Below are positions 54,063 through 63,668 of a DNA stretch of 64,000 bases, one piece after another (position 1 is the first letter of the stretch; each line of letters begins with the position of its first letter). Both the position numbers and the translations under genes were made by a program. The notes beneath the pieces are model-generated. The model was not told where the DNA came from. It was given only the letters and a program-made list of their open reading frames with translations, and searched no databases. The DNA is taken from contig NZ_CP107905.1 of the NCBI RefSeq assembly GCF_036014015.1, positions 7,812,001 to 7,876,000 of the forward strand, given 5' to 3'. Source of the DNA: Streptomyces sp. NBC_00457. Its GTDB lineage: Bacteria > Actinomycetota > Actinomycetes > Streptomycetales > Streptomycetaceae.

Positions 54063-55928
54063 TCACGCCTGATCGAGCGCGACCACGGAAGTGAGCAGTT
54101 CCGCCACGATCCCCGTGCCGTCGAGTGTGAGCACCGACTCGGGATGGAACTGGGTCGAGGCGAACCCGGGCCCGCGCAACGCGTGCACCTCGCCGTTCGC
54201 GGCCCGGCTGACCTCGATGCCGTGCTCGCTCAGCTCCGCGTACGCCTCGTCGTCGCAGCGCGCCACGAAGCTGTTGTAGAAGCCGACCGTCTCCGGCCGC
54301 CCGAACAGGTCGATCGTCGTCTGCGCCCCCTGGTACGGCACTTCCTTCCGTACGATCTCCAGCCCCGACTCGGCCGCGATCAGCTCGTGCCCGAGGCAGA
54401 CGCCGAGCACGCCGTGGCCGTTCGCGGTGGTGCGGAGCACCTCGGCGGTGAGGCCGCGCAGGAAGCTCATCTTGGGGTCGGTGAGGTCGGACGGGTCACC
54501 GGGGCCGGGTCCGAGCACGACCGGTCCCTCGTGCGCGAGCACCGCCTCCCGCAGTCCCGGCTCGTCGTACCGCCGTACGGTCACCTCCAGGCCGCTCGAC
54601 CGCAGCACGTGCGCGAGCATCGCCGTGAAGGTGTCCTCCCCGTCGACGACCAGGGCGTGCCCGGTGAGTTCGTCGGAGCGCTCCTGCATCCGCAGCCAGA
54701 ACGGCGCCAGCGAGGCCCGGCGCCCGTCGAGCGCGGCACGCACGCGTGGGTCGTCGGCGAGACGCACGCGCGCGTGCCGCTCACGCGGCCGGGACGGACG
54801 TACGCCCAGAGCCGTCAGCACACCCGCGGCCTTCGCATGTGTCTCCGCGACCTCGCTCGCCGGGTCCGAACCGCGTACGAGCGTGGCGCCGACCGGCACC
54901 CGCAGCCGGCCGTCGGCGTCGATGTCGGCGGTGCGGATGAGGATGGGGGAGTCGAGGGTCTGGGCGCCGCCGGAGTCCTTGCCGAGGAGGGCCAGCGCGC
55001 CCGCGTAGTAGCCCCGCCCGCCCACCTCGTGCCGCTCGATGACCCGGCAGGCGTTCTGCACCGGCGAGCCGGTCACCGTCGCCGCGAACATCGTCTCCTT
55101 CAGGACCTCCCGCACATCCAGCGAGGACCGGCCGCGCAACTCGTACTCGGTGTGGGCGAGATGAGCCATCTCCTTCAGCCGCGGCCCCACGACGACCCCG
55201 CCCATGTCGCCCACCGTGCACATCATCTTGAGCTCCTCGTCGACGACCATCGACAGCTCCTCGATCTCCTTGCCGTCGGCGAGAAAGTCCAGCAGATGCT
55301 CGGGGGTGGGGCCTTCGGCCGGGTAGCGGTACGTCCCACTGATCGGGTTCATGACGACCGTGCCGCCGGACATGCGGACGTGCACCTCGGGGCTCGCGCC
55401 GACCAGGGTGCGGTCCCCGGTGTGGACGACGAACGTCCAGTACGCGCCCCGCTCGCCCTCCAGGAGCCGCCGGAACAGCGCCAGCGCGTCGGCCCGTCCG
55501 AACCCCGGGATCTCACCCTCGTACGTCCGCCGGATGACGAAGTTGGCGCCCTCGCCCGCGCCGATCTCCTCGTGCAGCACCCGCCCCACGATCCGCGCGT
55601 ACTCCTCGTCGGCCACGTCGAAGCCGCCGTCCTCGACCCGAACCTCGTGCGCCGGGAGCTGGGCGAGAGCTTCGGCGAGCGGGATCTCGTACGTCTCCTC
55701 CGGCACCAGCACCGACAGGGGCGTCCCGTCGTCGCGGACCTCGAAGCCGCGCTCGCGGATCTGCCGGAAGGGGACGAGCGCCAGGCCGTGCTCGGGGAGG
55801 TCGGCGAGGCGGTCGTGCGTGCCGACCGGGCCGAGCAGGACCTCGACCGTGTCGTGGTCGTGGCCCGGGGTGCGGCGGCGCAGCAGGGCGAAGGGACGGG
55901 GATCGTCCAGCAGGTGGAGCAGGTTCAT
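54063..55928 (-). CDS. trpE: Fused anthranilate synthase TrpE-TrpG
   Basis: A 621-residue fusion of the chorismate-using TrpE part (1 to about 410) and the glutamine amidotransferase TrpG part (from about 430). TrpE motifs: NPISGTYRYP, DEELKMMCTVGDM, FAATVTGSPV and GGRGYYAGALALL. TrpG: GPGPGDPSD, the nucleophile Cys in GVCLGHE, and FHPESVLT with the His-Glu pair. ATG at 55928. A Trp-rich leader peptide with an attenuator precedes it, so it is shut down when tryptophan is plentiful. The fusion type also occurs in phenazine-like and secondary-metabolite pathways, but the attenuator points to primary metabolism. Confidence 0.94.
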   Translation of the reverse strand: MNLLHLLDDPRPFALLRRRTPGHDHDTVEVLLGPVGTHDRLADLPEHGLALVPFRQIRERGFEVRDDGTPLSVLVPEETYEIPLAEALAQLPAHEVRVEDGGFDVADEEYARIVGRVLHEEIGAGEGANFVIRRTYEGEIPGFGRADALALFRRLLEGERGAYWTFVVHTGDRTLVGASPEVHVRMSGGTVVMNPISGTYRYPAEGPTPEHLLDFLADGKEIEELSMVVDEELKMMCTVGDMGGVVVGPRLKEMAHLAHTEYELRGRSSLDVREVLKETMFAATVTGSPVQNACRVIERHEVGGRGYYAGALALLGKDSGGAQTLDSPILIRTADIDADGRLRVPVGATLVRGSDPASEVAETHAKAAGVLTALGVRPSRPRERHARVRLADDPRVRAALDGRRASLAPFWLRMQERSDELTGHALVVDGEDTFTAMLAHVLRSSGLEVTVRRYDEPGLREAVLAHEGPVVLGPGPGDPSDLTDPKMSFLRGLTAEVLRTTANGHGVLGVCLGHELIAAESGLEIVRKEVPYQGAQTTIDLFGRPETVGFYNSFVARCDDEAYAELSEHGIEVSRAANGEVHALRGPGFASTQFHPESVLTLDGTGIVAELLTSVVALDQA

Positions 55929-55972
55929 CGGTCGTGTTCCCTCTCGGAAGGAGAGACGACCTCAGCGCCGGA

Positions 55973-56004
55973 AAACACCGAAGGCCGCCCCTCGGGCGGC
56001 CTTC
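55973..56004 (-). terminator. trp attenuator hairpin
   Basis: On the minus strand gaaggccgccc and gggcggccttc (positions 56004-55994 and 55990-55980) form an 11-bp stem with a 3-base loop, followed by ggtgtttt. It lies between the leader peptide and trpEG. Confidence 0.85.
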
Positions 56005-56026
56005 GCGAAGTTTTGCGTACGCGCAG

Positions 56027-56083
56027 TCAGTGGGCCGCCGGATGAGCGGTCCACCACCAGGTCTGGGTCGAATGCGCGAACAT
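56027..56083 (-). CDS. trpL: Trp leader peptide (18 aa, three consecutive Trp)
   Basis: MFAHSTQTWWWTAHPAAH, followed by stop. Three adjacent Trp codons (tgg tgg tgg) stall ribosomes when charged tRNA-Trp is scarce. A terminator hairpin follows 23 bases after the stop. ATG at 56083. This is the classic attenuation arrangement known for Streptomyces trp genes. Confidence 0.92.
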   Translation of the reverse strand: MFAHSTQTWWWTAHPAAH

Positions 56084-56179
56084 GGGGCGCAGAATACCCC
56101 ACGTGCGCCTGGGCGTGCGGGTGTCTCACCTGTCGGGCCGCACGAAAATCACTCGACACGACCCCGTAATGTTGAGGAC

Positions 56180-57532
56180 GTGACCGTGAACGCTAAGACC
56201 AGCGCCAGCGCTGGCAACACCTGGCGAGACCTGCCCGCGGCGCAGCAGCCCGAGTACCCCGACCTTGAGGCTCTGCGCGCAGTCGTTGCGGACCTCGAGT
56301 CGTATCCGCCGCTCGTCTTCGCGGGCGAGTGCGACCAGCTGCGCGCCCGGATGGCGGCCGTCGCCAAGGGAGAGGCGTTCCTTCTCCAGGGCGGCGACTG
56401 CGCCGAGGCCTTCGACGGCGTGTCCGCGGACCAGATCCGCAACAAGCTCAAGACCCTGCTCCAGATGGGCGCCGTGCTGACGTACGCCGCGTCCGTGCCC
56501 GTGGTGAAGGTCGGCCGCATCGCCGGCCAGTACTCGAAGCCGCGCTCCAAGAACACCGAGACCCGTGACGGTGTGACCCTGCCGACGTACCGCGGCGACT
56601 CGGTCAACGGCTTCGACTTCAACGAGGCCGCCCGCGTCCCGGACCCCGAGCGCCTGAAGCGGATGTACAACGCCTCCGCCTCCACGCTCAACCTGGTCCG
56701 CGCCTTCACCACCGGCGGCTACGCGGATCTGCGCCAGGTGCACGCCTGGAACCAGGACTTCGTGAAGTCGTCCCCCTCCGGCCAGCGCTACGAACAGCTC
56801 GCGCGCGAGATCGACCAGGCGCTGAACTTCATGCACGCCTGCGGGGCCGACCCGGAGGAGTTCAAGACGGTCGAGTTCTACTCCTCGCACGAGGCGCTGC
56901 TGCTCGACTACGAGTCGGCGCTGACCCGCGTGGACTCGCGCACCGGGCAGCTGTACGACGTCTCCGCGCACATGGTGTGGGTCGGTGAGCGCACCCGGCA
57001 GCTCGACGGCGCGCACATCGAGTTCGCCTCGAGGATCCGCAACCCGATCGGCATCAAGCTCGGCCCGACCACGACGGCCGAGGAGGCGCTGCAGTACATC
57101 GAGCGTCTGGACCCCGACCGTGAGCCGGGCCGGCTGACCTTCATCGTGCGGATGGGCGCGGACAAGATCCGCGACCGGCTGCCGGAGCTGGTGGAGAAGG
57201 TCACGGCGTCGGGTGCGACGGTGGCCTGGGTGACCGACCCGATGCACGGCAACACCTTCGAGGCGGCTTCCGGCCACAAGACCCGCCGCTTCGACGACGT
57301 GCTCGACGAGGTCAAGGGCTTCTTCGAGGTCCACAAGGGCCTGGGCACCCACCCGGGCGGCATCCACGTCGAGCTCACCGGTGACGACGTCACCGAGTGC
57401 GTGGGCGGCGGCGACGAGATCTTCGTCGACGATCTGCACCAGCGCTACGAGACGGCCTGCGACCCCCGCCTCAACCGCAGCCAGTCTCTCGACCTGGCCT
57501 TCCTTGTCGCCGAGATGTACAGGGACCAGTGA
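56180..57532 (+). CDS. aroH: DAHP synthase, class II (plant-type)
   Basis: A 450-residue enzyme that joins erythrose 4-phosphate and phosphoenolpyruvate in the first step of the shikimate pathway. Motifs: GECDQLR, GGDCAEAF with the metal Cys, KVGRIAGQYSKPRS, HMVWVGERTRQLDGAHIE, and DPMHGNT. Start GTG 56180, or GTG 56186, which is better placed after gagg. It is divergent from trpEG and shares the 55929-56179 control region. A strong terminator follows. Confidence 0.95.
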   Translation: MTVNAKTSASAGNTWRDLPAAQQPEYPDLEALRAVVADLESYPPLVFAGECDQLRARMAAVAKGEAFLLQGGDCAEAFDGVSADQIRNKLKTLLQMGAVLTYAASVPVVKVGRIAGQYSKPRSKNTETRDGVTLPTYRGDSVNGFDFNEAARVPDPERLKRMYNASASTLNLVRAFTTGGYADLRQVHAWNQDFVKSSPSGQRYEQLAREIDQALNFMHACGADPEEFKTVEFYSSHEALLLDYESALTRVDSRTGQLYDVSAHMVWVGERTRQLDGAHIEFASRIRNPIGIKLGPTTTAEEALQYIERLDPDREPGRLTFIVRMGADKIRDRLPELVEKVTASGATVAWVTDPMHGNTFEAASGHKTRRFDDVLDEVKGFFEVHKGLGTHPGGIHVELTGDDVTECVGGGDEIFVDDLHQRYETACDPRLNRSQSLDLAFLVAEMYRDQ

Positions 57533-57560
57533 CGGTAGCGCCTGTTACAGGGGCATGAAG

Positions 57561-57592
57561 TAGGGCGTGGATCACATACGATCCACGCCCTA
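57561..57592 (+). terminator. Perfect 13-bp terminator after aroH
   Basis: tagggcgtggatc (57561-57573) pairs with gatccacgcccta (57580-57592), 6-base loop, followed by cagcactttt. Confidence 0.88.
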
Positions 57593-57626
57593 CAGCACTT
57601 TTGGGCTGCCTGTGCGACGGGTAAGG

Positions 57627-57645
57627 TTAGGTTAGCCTCACCGAT
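57627..57645. promoter_or_regulatory. Iron box (DtxR/IdeR/DmdR1 operator) upstream of bfd
   Basis: TTAGGTTAGCCTCACCGAT matches the 19-bp DtxR/DmdR consensus in the first 15 or so positions, including TTAGGTTAGSCT and CACC. It lies 48 bases before the bfd GTG. DmdR1 with iron would repress bfd here. Confidence 0.85.
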
Positions 57646-57692
57646 CATCGGGATGGCACGACCTTACGAACGCCCGTCGGGAGGTGAACCGC

Positions 57693-57926
57693 GTGTACGT
57701 CTGCAACTGCTTCGGCGTGACCGAGGCGCAGGTGAAGAAGCACGCGGAGGGCGGCGCCTGCACCCCCCGCCAGATAGCCTCGGCCTGCAAGGCAGGCACG
57801 GACTGCGGGTCGTGCGTCCGCCGGATCCAGGCACTGCTGGGCAGGGGTGCCTGCCCGCGCGGTGAGCTGGTCGACCGGGGCGAGCCGGTCCTCGCTGAGC
57901 TGGAAGAGCTGGAAGAAGCCGCGTAG
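57693..57926 (+). CDS. bfd: Bacterioferritin-associated ferredoxin
   Basis: A 77-residue 2Fe-2S protein that reduces ferric iron in bacterioferritin to release it. Four Cys ligands are present: CNCF at residues 4-6, then CKAG and CGSC at about 32 and 37-40. GTG at 57693 has ggagg 10 bases upstream; an in-frame GTG at 57684 overlaps that site. Controlled by the iron box. Convergent with bfr, the expected partner. Confidence 0.92.
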   Translation: MYVCNCFGVTEAQVKKHAEGGACTPRQIASACKAGTDCGSCVRRIQALLGRGACPRGELVDRGEPVLAELEELEEAA

Positions 57927-57972
57927 CCGGGCCGCTCGGGCTGCTTTTGACTCGGCTGCTCGATATCCGCTG

Positions 57973-58449
57973 CTAGCTGGGCTGCTCGATCTGCTGCGCG
58001 ATGTACAGCGCCTCGCCGAGCTTGTCGATGAGCGCCAGCTGCGTGTCCAGATAGTCGATGTGGTGCTCCTCGTCCTCGAGGATCGACTCGAAGATGTTCG
58101 CGGACGTGACGTCGCCCTTGGTGCGCATCACCTCGATACCCCGCTTGAGGCGGTCGATCGCCTCGACCTCCACCTGCCGGTCGGCCTGGAACATCTCGGT
58201 GACCGTCTGGCCGACCCGCACATGGAACAGCCGCTGGTAGTTGGGTAGGCCGTCCAGCATGAGGATGCGCTCGGTGATCTTGTCCGCGTGCTTCATCTCG
58301 TCGATGGACTCTTCACGCGTGTACTTGGCGAGCTTCGTCCAGCCGTTGTTGTCCTGGATCCGGTAGTGCAGCCAGTACTGGTTGATCGCCGTCAGCTCAC
58401 CGGTGAGCTGTTCGTTCAGAAACTCGAGAACCTCGGGGTCGCCCTGCAT
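57973..58449 (-). CDS. bfr: Bacterioferritin
   Basis: A 158-residue subunit of the 24-mer iron storage shell. The four-helix bundle has the ferroxidase residues in LTGELTAINQYWLHY, SIDEMKHADKITERI (with Met52 as the likely heme ligand) and ESILEDEEHHIDYL. ATG at 58449 with aaggag 8 bases upstream; the frame stays open further upstream but that is not bacterioferritin. No iron box is visible upstream, unlike bfd. Confidence 0.95.
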   Translation of the reverse strand: MQGDPEVLEFLNEQLTGELTAINQYWLHYRIQDNNGWTKLAKYTREESIDEMKHADKITERILMLDGLPNYQRLFHVRVGQTVTEMFQADRQVEVEAIDRLKRGIEVMRTKGDVTSANIFESILEDEEHHIDYLDTQLALIDKLGEALYIAQQIEQPS

Positions 58450-58617
58450 CGCAGAGGCTCCTTCCAAGCGGGGGAACTGGCAGGTTGCGCCGCATCCTTG
58501 CACCGGCGACGAAGATCGTCCAGTAAGTCTTCACTTAGTAAGTAAGGGCATGCTTAGTCCGATATGTACGGTCCAGGGCGGTCAGGTGCACTGCCTCGGG
58601 TCTGTCAGGATGGAGAC

Positions 58618-59250
58618 ATGGGTCAGCCGGTGGAGCGCGAATCTGGAGGAACGGCACAGCCGGAGCTTCCGCCGGGGCAGCGAGTGCAGCGCGGCTGGCC
58701 GGTCACGCACTACGGTCCCGTCCCCAAGTTCCGGCCCGAGCGCTGGGAGTTCAGGGTCTTCGGCGCGACCGCGGACGGCGAGAAGGACTCCTGGACCCAT
58801 GAGGAGTTCACGGCCCTGCCGTACACCACCGTCGTGGCCGATCTGCACTGCGTGACGAAGTTCAGCATGCTCGGCGCGGAATGGGGCGGGATTCCGGCCC
58901 GTACGATCCTCGAGATCGCCCCGCCCGCACCCGAGGTCACCCATGTGATGGTGTGGGCCGAGTACGGATTCAGCTCCAACCTGCGCCTCGAGGACTTCGC
59001 CGCCGAGCGCACGATCTTCGCCACCCACAAGGACGGCGAACTCCTCACCGCCGAGCACGGCTTCCCGCTCCGCCTCGTCGTCCCCCATCTGTACGCCTGG
59101 AAGGGTCCCAAATGGGTGCGCGGGGTGGAGTACATGACCGCCGACCGCCGTGGCTTCTGGGAGGAGCGCGGCTATCACAACCTCGGCGATCCCTGGAAGG
59201 AACAGCGGTACTCCTACCAGGAGGAGCCCGGGGACGGCCCCGAGCTCTGA
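58618..59250 (+). CDS. Molybdopterin-dependent oxidoreductase (sulfite oxidase fold)
   Basis: A 210-residue protein with the SUOX/MsrP molybdopterin-binding fold. The Mo-ligand Cys78 is in ADLHCVTKFS, followed by WGGIPARTILE and FPLRLVVPHLYAWKGPKWVRGVEY, the classic pterin-binding core. There is no signal peptide, heme domain or dimerisation domain, so it is a small cytosolic version. The electron partner and substrate are unknown. ATG at 58618. Confidence 0.88.
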   Translation: MGQPVERESGGTAQPELPPGQRVQRGWPVTHYGPVPKFRPERWEFRVFGATADGEKDSWTHEEFTALPYTTVVADLHCVTKFSMLGAEWGGIPARTILEIAPPAPEVTHVMVWAEYGFSSNLRLEDFAAERTIFATHKDGELLTAEHGFPLRLVVPHLYAWKGPKWVRGVEYMTADRRGFWEERGYHNLGDPWKEQRYSYQEEPGDGPEL

Positions 59251-59268
59251 GCTCTCCTGGCGTACCGG

Positions 59269-59481
59269 TCAGTGGTGGTACTGGTGCACCACCGCATGTC
59301 CCTTGCCCCGGCCGATCATTCACTTGTTGACCGGCGTCGTCAGGACGAAGGCGACGGCCAGTGCGACCGCCAGCACCCACCAGAACATCGGGTCGGCGAG
59401 CCCGGCGTCCACGGTGACCGTGACTGGCGCGGAGGTGCCGTCCGCGCCGGTAAGCTCGTTGCCGGTTACTACGACAACCAT
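59269..59481 (-). pseudogene. Small DUF4396-like membrane protein, interrupted by TGA
   Basis: From ATG 59481 a 53-residue frame has a Thr/Val-rich start, then DPMFWWVLAVALAVAFVLTTPVNK and a TGA at 59320-59322. Directly after the stop, in the same frame, MIGRGKGHAVVHQYHH continues to a TGA at 59269. DUF4396-type proteins commonly read NKWMIGRGKGHAVVHQYHH there, so a TGG Trp codon has become TGA. Intact it would be 70-71 residues, one helix and a His-rich tail. The family similarity is from memory. Confidence 0.6.
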
Positions 59482-59495
59482 GCAGGGAGCCCCGG

Positions 59496-59771
59496 GTGGC
59501 CGTCTTCAACGTGATCTTCTCGGAGGCCGCGGCGCGCGTGCGCGACAGTCTTCCGGACGACCGCCTTGAGGTGCTTCAGCGCGGGCTTGCCATACTGGCC
59601 AAGGATCCCCGCATCAAGATCTCCGCGGCGATTTCCGGCGACGAGAACACACGCTCGCTCGCGCTGACCCACACCATGGCAGTCGAGTACGTCATCAGTG
59701 ATGGTCTCCTGATCGTGCTCGTGGTCCACCTCGTCGACACGTCGCACGTCCTGTTCGAGACCGAGGACTGA
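59496..59771 (+). CDS. Small conserved protein with a RelE/ParE-like outline
   Basis: A 91-residue protein starting at GTG 59496 with gggag 8 bases upstream. The N-terminal FSEAAARVRDSLPDDRLEVLQRGLAILAKDPR followed by beta strands with LIVLVVHLVD resembles the RelE/ParE helix-hairpin plus sheet layout. There is no antitoxin gene beside it and no clear set of catalytic residues. Most likely a domesticated or regulatory relative; function unknown. Confidence 0.6.
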   Translation: MAVFNVIFSEAAARVRDSLPDDRLEVLQRGLAILAKDPRIKISAAISGDENTRSLALTHTMAVEYVISDGLLIVLVVHLVDTSHVLFETED

Positions 59772-59780
59772 TCCGGCGCC

Positions 59781-60647
59781 TCAATCGCGGAGTTTCTTCA
59801 GCCGCTCCACGTCCGCCGCGTGCCCCTGCTTGCCGCCGGGCGTCTCGATGATCAGCGGGACGCCCTCGGTGGCGGGGTGGGTCATCAGTGCGCGGAACGG
59901 GTCCTCGCCGATGTGACCCGCGCCGATGTTCTCGTGGCGGTCCTTGTGGGCGCCGACCACGTCCTTGGAGTCATTGGCGTGGATCAGCTTCAGCCGGCCC
60001 TCGCCGACCGTGTCCACCAGCAGATCGAGCGTCTGGTGCATACCGCTCGGCCCGGTGAGGTCGTGTCCGGCGGCGAAGATGTGGCAGGTGTCCAGGCAGA
60101 CGCCCAGCATCGGATGGGCGTCCAGCGCCTCGAAGTACGGTCCGAAGTCCCAGGTGCGTGAGCAGAGCGAGGAACCCTGGCCCGCTGTCGACTCCAGCAG
60201 CAGATACGGGTCGTCGTCGTGGGTCAGCTCGTCCAGCAGCGGCAGCAGGTACTCGCGTACCTGCTTCAGCGCCACGGCACGGTCCCGGCCGCCGGTCGCG
60301 CTGCCCGTGTGCACGACCACGCCCAGCGCCCCGATCTCCCGCCCGCGCCGCAGCGAGTGCCGCAGGGACTCCACCGACTTCTCCGCGGTCGCCTCGGTGT
60401 GCGAACCGAAGTTGATCAGGTACGGGGCATGGACGTACGCCGGGATCGACTCGGCGGCGCAGGCCGCCCGGAACTCTTCGTCCTGCCGCGGGTTTCCGAC
60501 GGGCGTGGCCCAGCCGCGCGGGTTGGCGACGAAGACCTGCACGGTCTCGGCCTTGAGGTCACGGGCGTATGTCAGGCCTACGGAGTTCAGGCCCCCGGCG
60601 ACGGGGACATGTCCGCCGACGGGGTTGCGCGGTTGCTTGCCGGTCAT
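59781..60647 (-). CDS. nfo: Endonuclease IV (AP endonuclease)
   Basis: A 288-residue TIM-barrel enzyme that cuts DNA at abasic sites. Zinc-ligand motifs: YVHAPYLINFGS, GVVVHTGS, LLLESTAGQG, GVCLDTCHIFAAGHD, LIHANDSK and HENIGAGHIG, ending with LIIETPGG. ATG at 60647. Ends 17 bases after the PASTA kinase stop on the same strand. Confidence 0.93.
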   Translation of the reverse strand: MTGKQPRNPVGGHVPVAGGLNSVGLTYARDLKAETVQVFVANPRGWATPVGNPRQDEEFRAACAAESIPAYVHAPYLINFGSHTEATAEKSVESLRHSLRRGREIGALGVVVHTGSATGGRDRAVALKQVREYLLPLLDELTHDDDPYLLLESTAGQGSSLCSRTWDFGPYFEALDAHPMLGVCLDTCHIFAAGHDLTGPSGMHQTLDLLVDTVGEGRLKLIHANDSKDVVGAHKDRHENIGAGHIGEDPFRALMTHPATEGVPLIIETPGGKQGHAADVERLKKLRD

Positions 60648-60664
60648 TCTGTTCGCGGGTCCCG

Positions 60665-62572
60665 TCAGCGGATCTGGATGGTGATCGTCGACCCCTTGGG
60701 GGCCGTCTTGCCACCCTTCACGGACTGCTTCTTGACGGTGTCGCCGAACAGTCCGAGCAGACCGCGATCCTCGTCGACCTGGAATCCGGCGGCCTCCAGT
60801 GCGGCCTTGGCGTCGTCGACGCTGTCGCCGACCACGTCCGGGACCTCGACCATCTCCGGGCCCTTGGACAGCGTCAGCGTCACCGTGTCGCCCTCGGCGG
60901 CCTCGCTGCCGGCGGCCGGGGACTGGCGCGCGACCTGGCCCTTGTCGAACTCCGAGGTGACCTGCTCGGCAGCGACCCGCACCTTCAGGCCGGCCTCCTC
61001 CAGCTCCGCCTTCGCGTCCTGAAGGCTCGCGCCGGCGACGTCGGCGACCTCCACCGGGCTGCCCTTGCTGACGGTGAGCGCGACCGCGGAGCCGGAGCGC
61101 CGCGTGGTGCCCGAGCCCGGGTCGGTGCTGATCACGAAGCCCGCCTCGACGTCCTCGCTGAACTCCCGGGTCACCATGCCCGGCGCCAGCCCTTCCTGCT
61201 TCAGCACGGACCGCGCCCGGTCGAGCCGGTAGCCCTCCACATCGGGCACCTTCACGTTCTGCGGGCCGTCGGAGATCGTGAGCGTCACGGAGTCGTTCTG
61301 CCGTATCCGGTCACCCACCTCCGGATCGGTGCTGATGACCGAACCGCGCTTCACGGTGTCGCTGTACGCGTGCTTGACCTGGCCGACCTCGAGACCGGCC
61401 GACTCCAGCCGCTCCCGGGCCTGCGCCTCCGTCTTCGTCACCAGCGCGGGGACCCGGGTGAACTGGCCGGAGTTGATGTACCAGATACCGGCGCCCACGC
61501 CGAAGACCAGCAGGACGGCCGCGATGATCGTGAACAGCCGTCCCCTGGGCGGGGCGGAGCGGCGCGACGGCAGGGGCGGCGGGCTCTGGAAGCGGCTCGT
61601 GCGGTGGACCTCGGGCTCGTCCTCGTTCACCGGGAGGGTCAGCGCACGCGGGATCACGCTCGTACGGTCGTCCGCGTTGAGGTGTCCGGACGTGATCGCC
61701 TGCGGCGGCACCGCGTCCAGCTGCTCCGCGTTGAGCGCGCCGCGGGTCTCGCGCGCGTGGGCGAGCAGCGCCACGGCGTCGTACGGCCGGATGTCGGGGT
61801 TGCGGGCGGTGGCCGACGCCATCAGCGCGTCCAGCTCGTACGGCAGCCCCGGGACGGCGGCCGACGGGGGAGGGACGTCCTCGTGCAGGTGCTTGTAGAG
61901 CACGATCGCGGGATTTTCGCCCTGGTGCGGCCGGTCGCCCGTCAGCATCTCGTAGAGCATCACGCCGCACGCGTACACGTCGACGCGCGGGTCGGTGGTG
62001 CCGTGCTCGATCTGCTCGGGGGCGAGATAGGAAACCGTTCCGAGGACCGCGCCGGTGGTGTTGGTGACCGTGTCCACGGCCCGCACCAGCCCGAAGTCGG
62101 CGACCTTGACCCGGCCGTCGTCTCCTATCAGCACGTTCTCCGGCTTCATGTCGCGGTGCACGAACCCGGCGCGGTGCGCTGCACCCAGCGCGGCGAGCAC
62201 CGGCTCCAGGATGTCGAACGCGGCACGCGGCTGGAGCGCCCCGCGCTCGCGCAGTACGTCACGGAGCGTGCAGCCCGCGACGTACTCCATGGCCAGATAG
62301 ACGTACGACCCGTCGGTTCCCTGGTCGAAGACCTGCACCACGTTCGGATGAGCCAGTCGCGCCACGGACTTCGCCTCGCGGATGAACCGCTCCACGAAGG
62401 AGCCGTCGGCCGCGAGTGTGGGGTGCATCACCTTGAGTGCGAGGACACGGTCGAGCCGGGTGTCCACGGCCCGGTAGACCGTGGCCATCCCGCCGACGGC
62501 GATCCGCGCGTCCACGCGATAGCGGCCGTCGAGCACCTGCCCGACCAACGGGTCCTGAAGGGTCGTATCCAC
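60665..62572 (-). CDS. PASTA-domain Ser/Thr protein kinase (PknB type)
   Basis: A 635-residue receptor kinase. The kinase domain (about 15-275) has Lys47, HRDMKPEN with Asp141 and DFG at 159-161. A linker leads to one helix (346-366) and four extracytoplasmic PASTA repeats (about 370-635) that bind peptidoglycan fragments or lipid II. It should couple cell-wall state to growth. GTG at 62572 gives VDTTLQDPL; an earlier in-frame GTG at 62593 is possible. It lacks the usual rodA/pbpA/pstP neighbours, so it is the stand-alone paralog and not the main PknB. Confidence 0.93.
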   Translation of the reverse strand: MDTTLQDPLVGQVLDGRYRVDARIAVGGMATVYRAVDTRLDRVLALKVMHPTLAADGSFVERFIREAKSVARLAHPNVVQVFDQGTDGSYVYLAMEYVAGCTLRDVLRERGALQPRAAFDILEPVLAALGAAHRAGFVHRDMKPENVLIGDDGRVKVADFGLVRAVDTVTNTTGAVLGTVSYLAPEQIEHGTTDPRVDVYACGVMLYEMLTGDRPHQGENPAIVLYKHLHEDVPPPSAAVPGLPYELDALMASATARNPDIRPYDAVALLAHARETRGALNAEQLDAVPPQAITSGHLNADDRTSVIPRALTLPVNEDEPEVHRTSRFQSPPPLPSRRSAPPRGRLFTIIAAVLLVFGVGAGIWYINSGQFTRVPALVTKTEAQARERLESAGLEVGQVKHAYSDTVKRGSVISTDPEVGDRIRQNDSVTLTISDGPQNVKVPDVEGYRLDRARSVLKQEGLAPGMVTREFSEDVEAGFVISTDPGSGTTRRSGSAVALTVSKGSPVEVADVAGASLQDAKAELEEAGLKVRVAAEQVTSEFDKGQVARQSPAAGSEAAEGDTVTLTLSKGPEMVEVPDVVGDSVDDAKAALEAAGFQVDEDRGLLGLFGDTVKKQSVKGGKTAPKGSTITIQIR

Positions 62573-62670
62573 GCAGGTGAGTCTACGATCCACCGCTGAC
62601 ACAACCGCCGTTTCGGTCGTGATAGGGGCTCTACTGCAGCCGAGCTGTGACGCACGTCGCACGTACGGGA

Positions 62671-63664
<994 letters not shown>

Positions 63665-63668
<4 letters not shown>

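Noticed and set aside
59496..59771. Toxin-antitoxin module
   Set aside because: No antitoxin frame on either side; the upstream small frame is a membrane protein remnant on the opposite strand.
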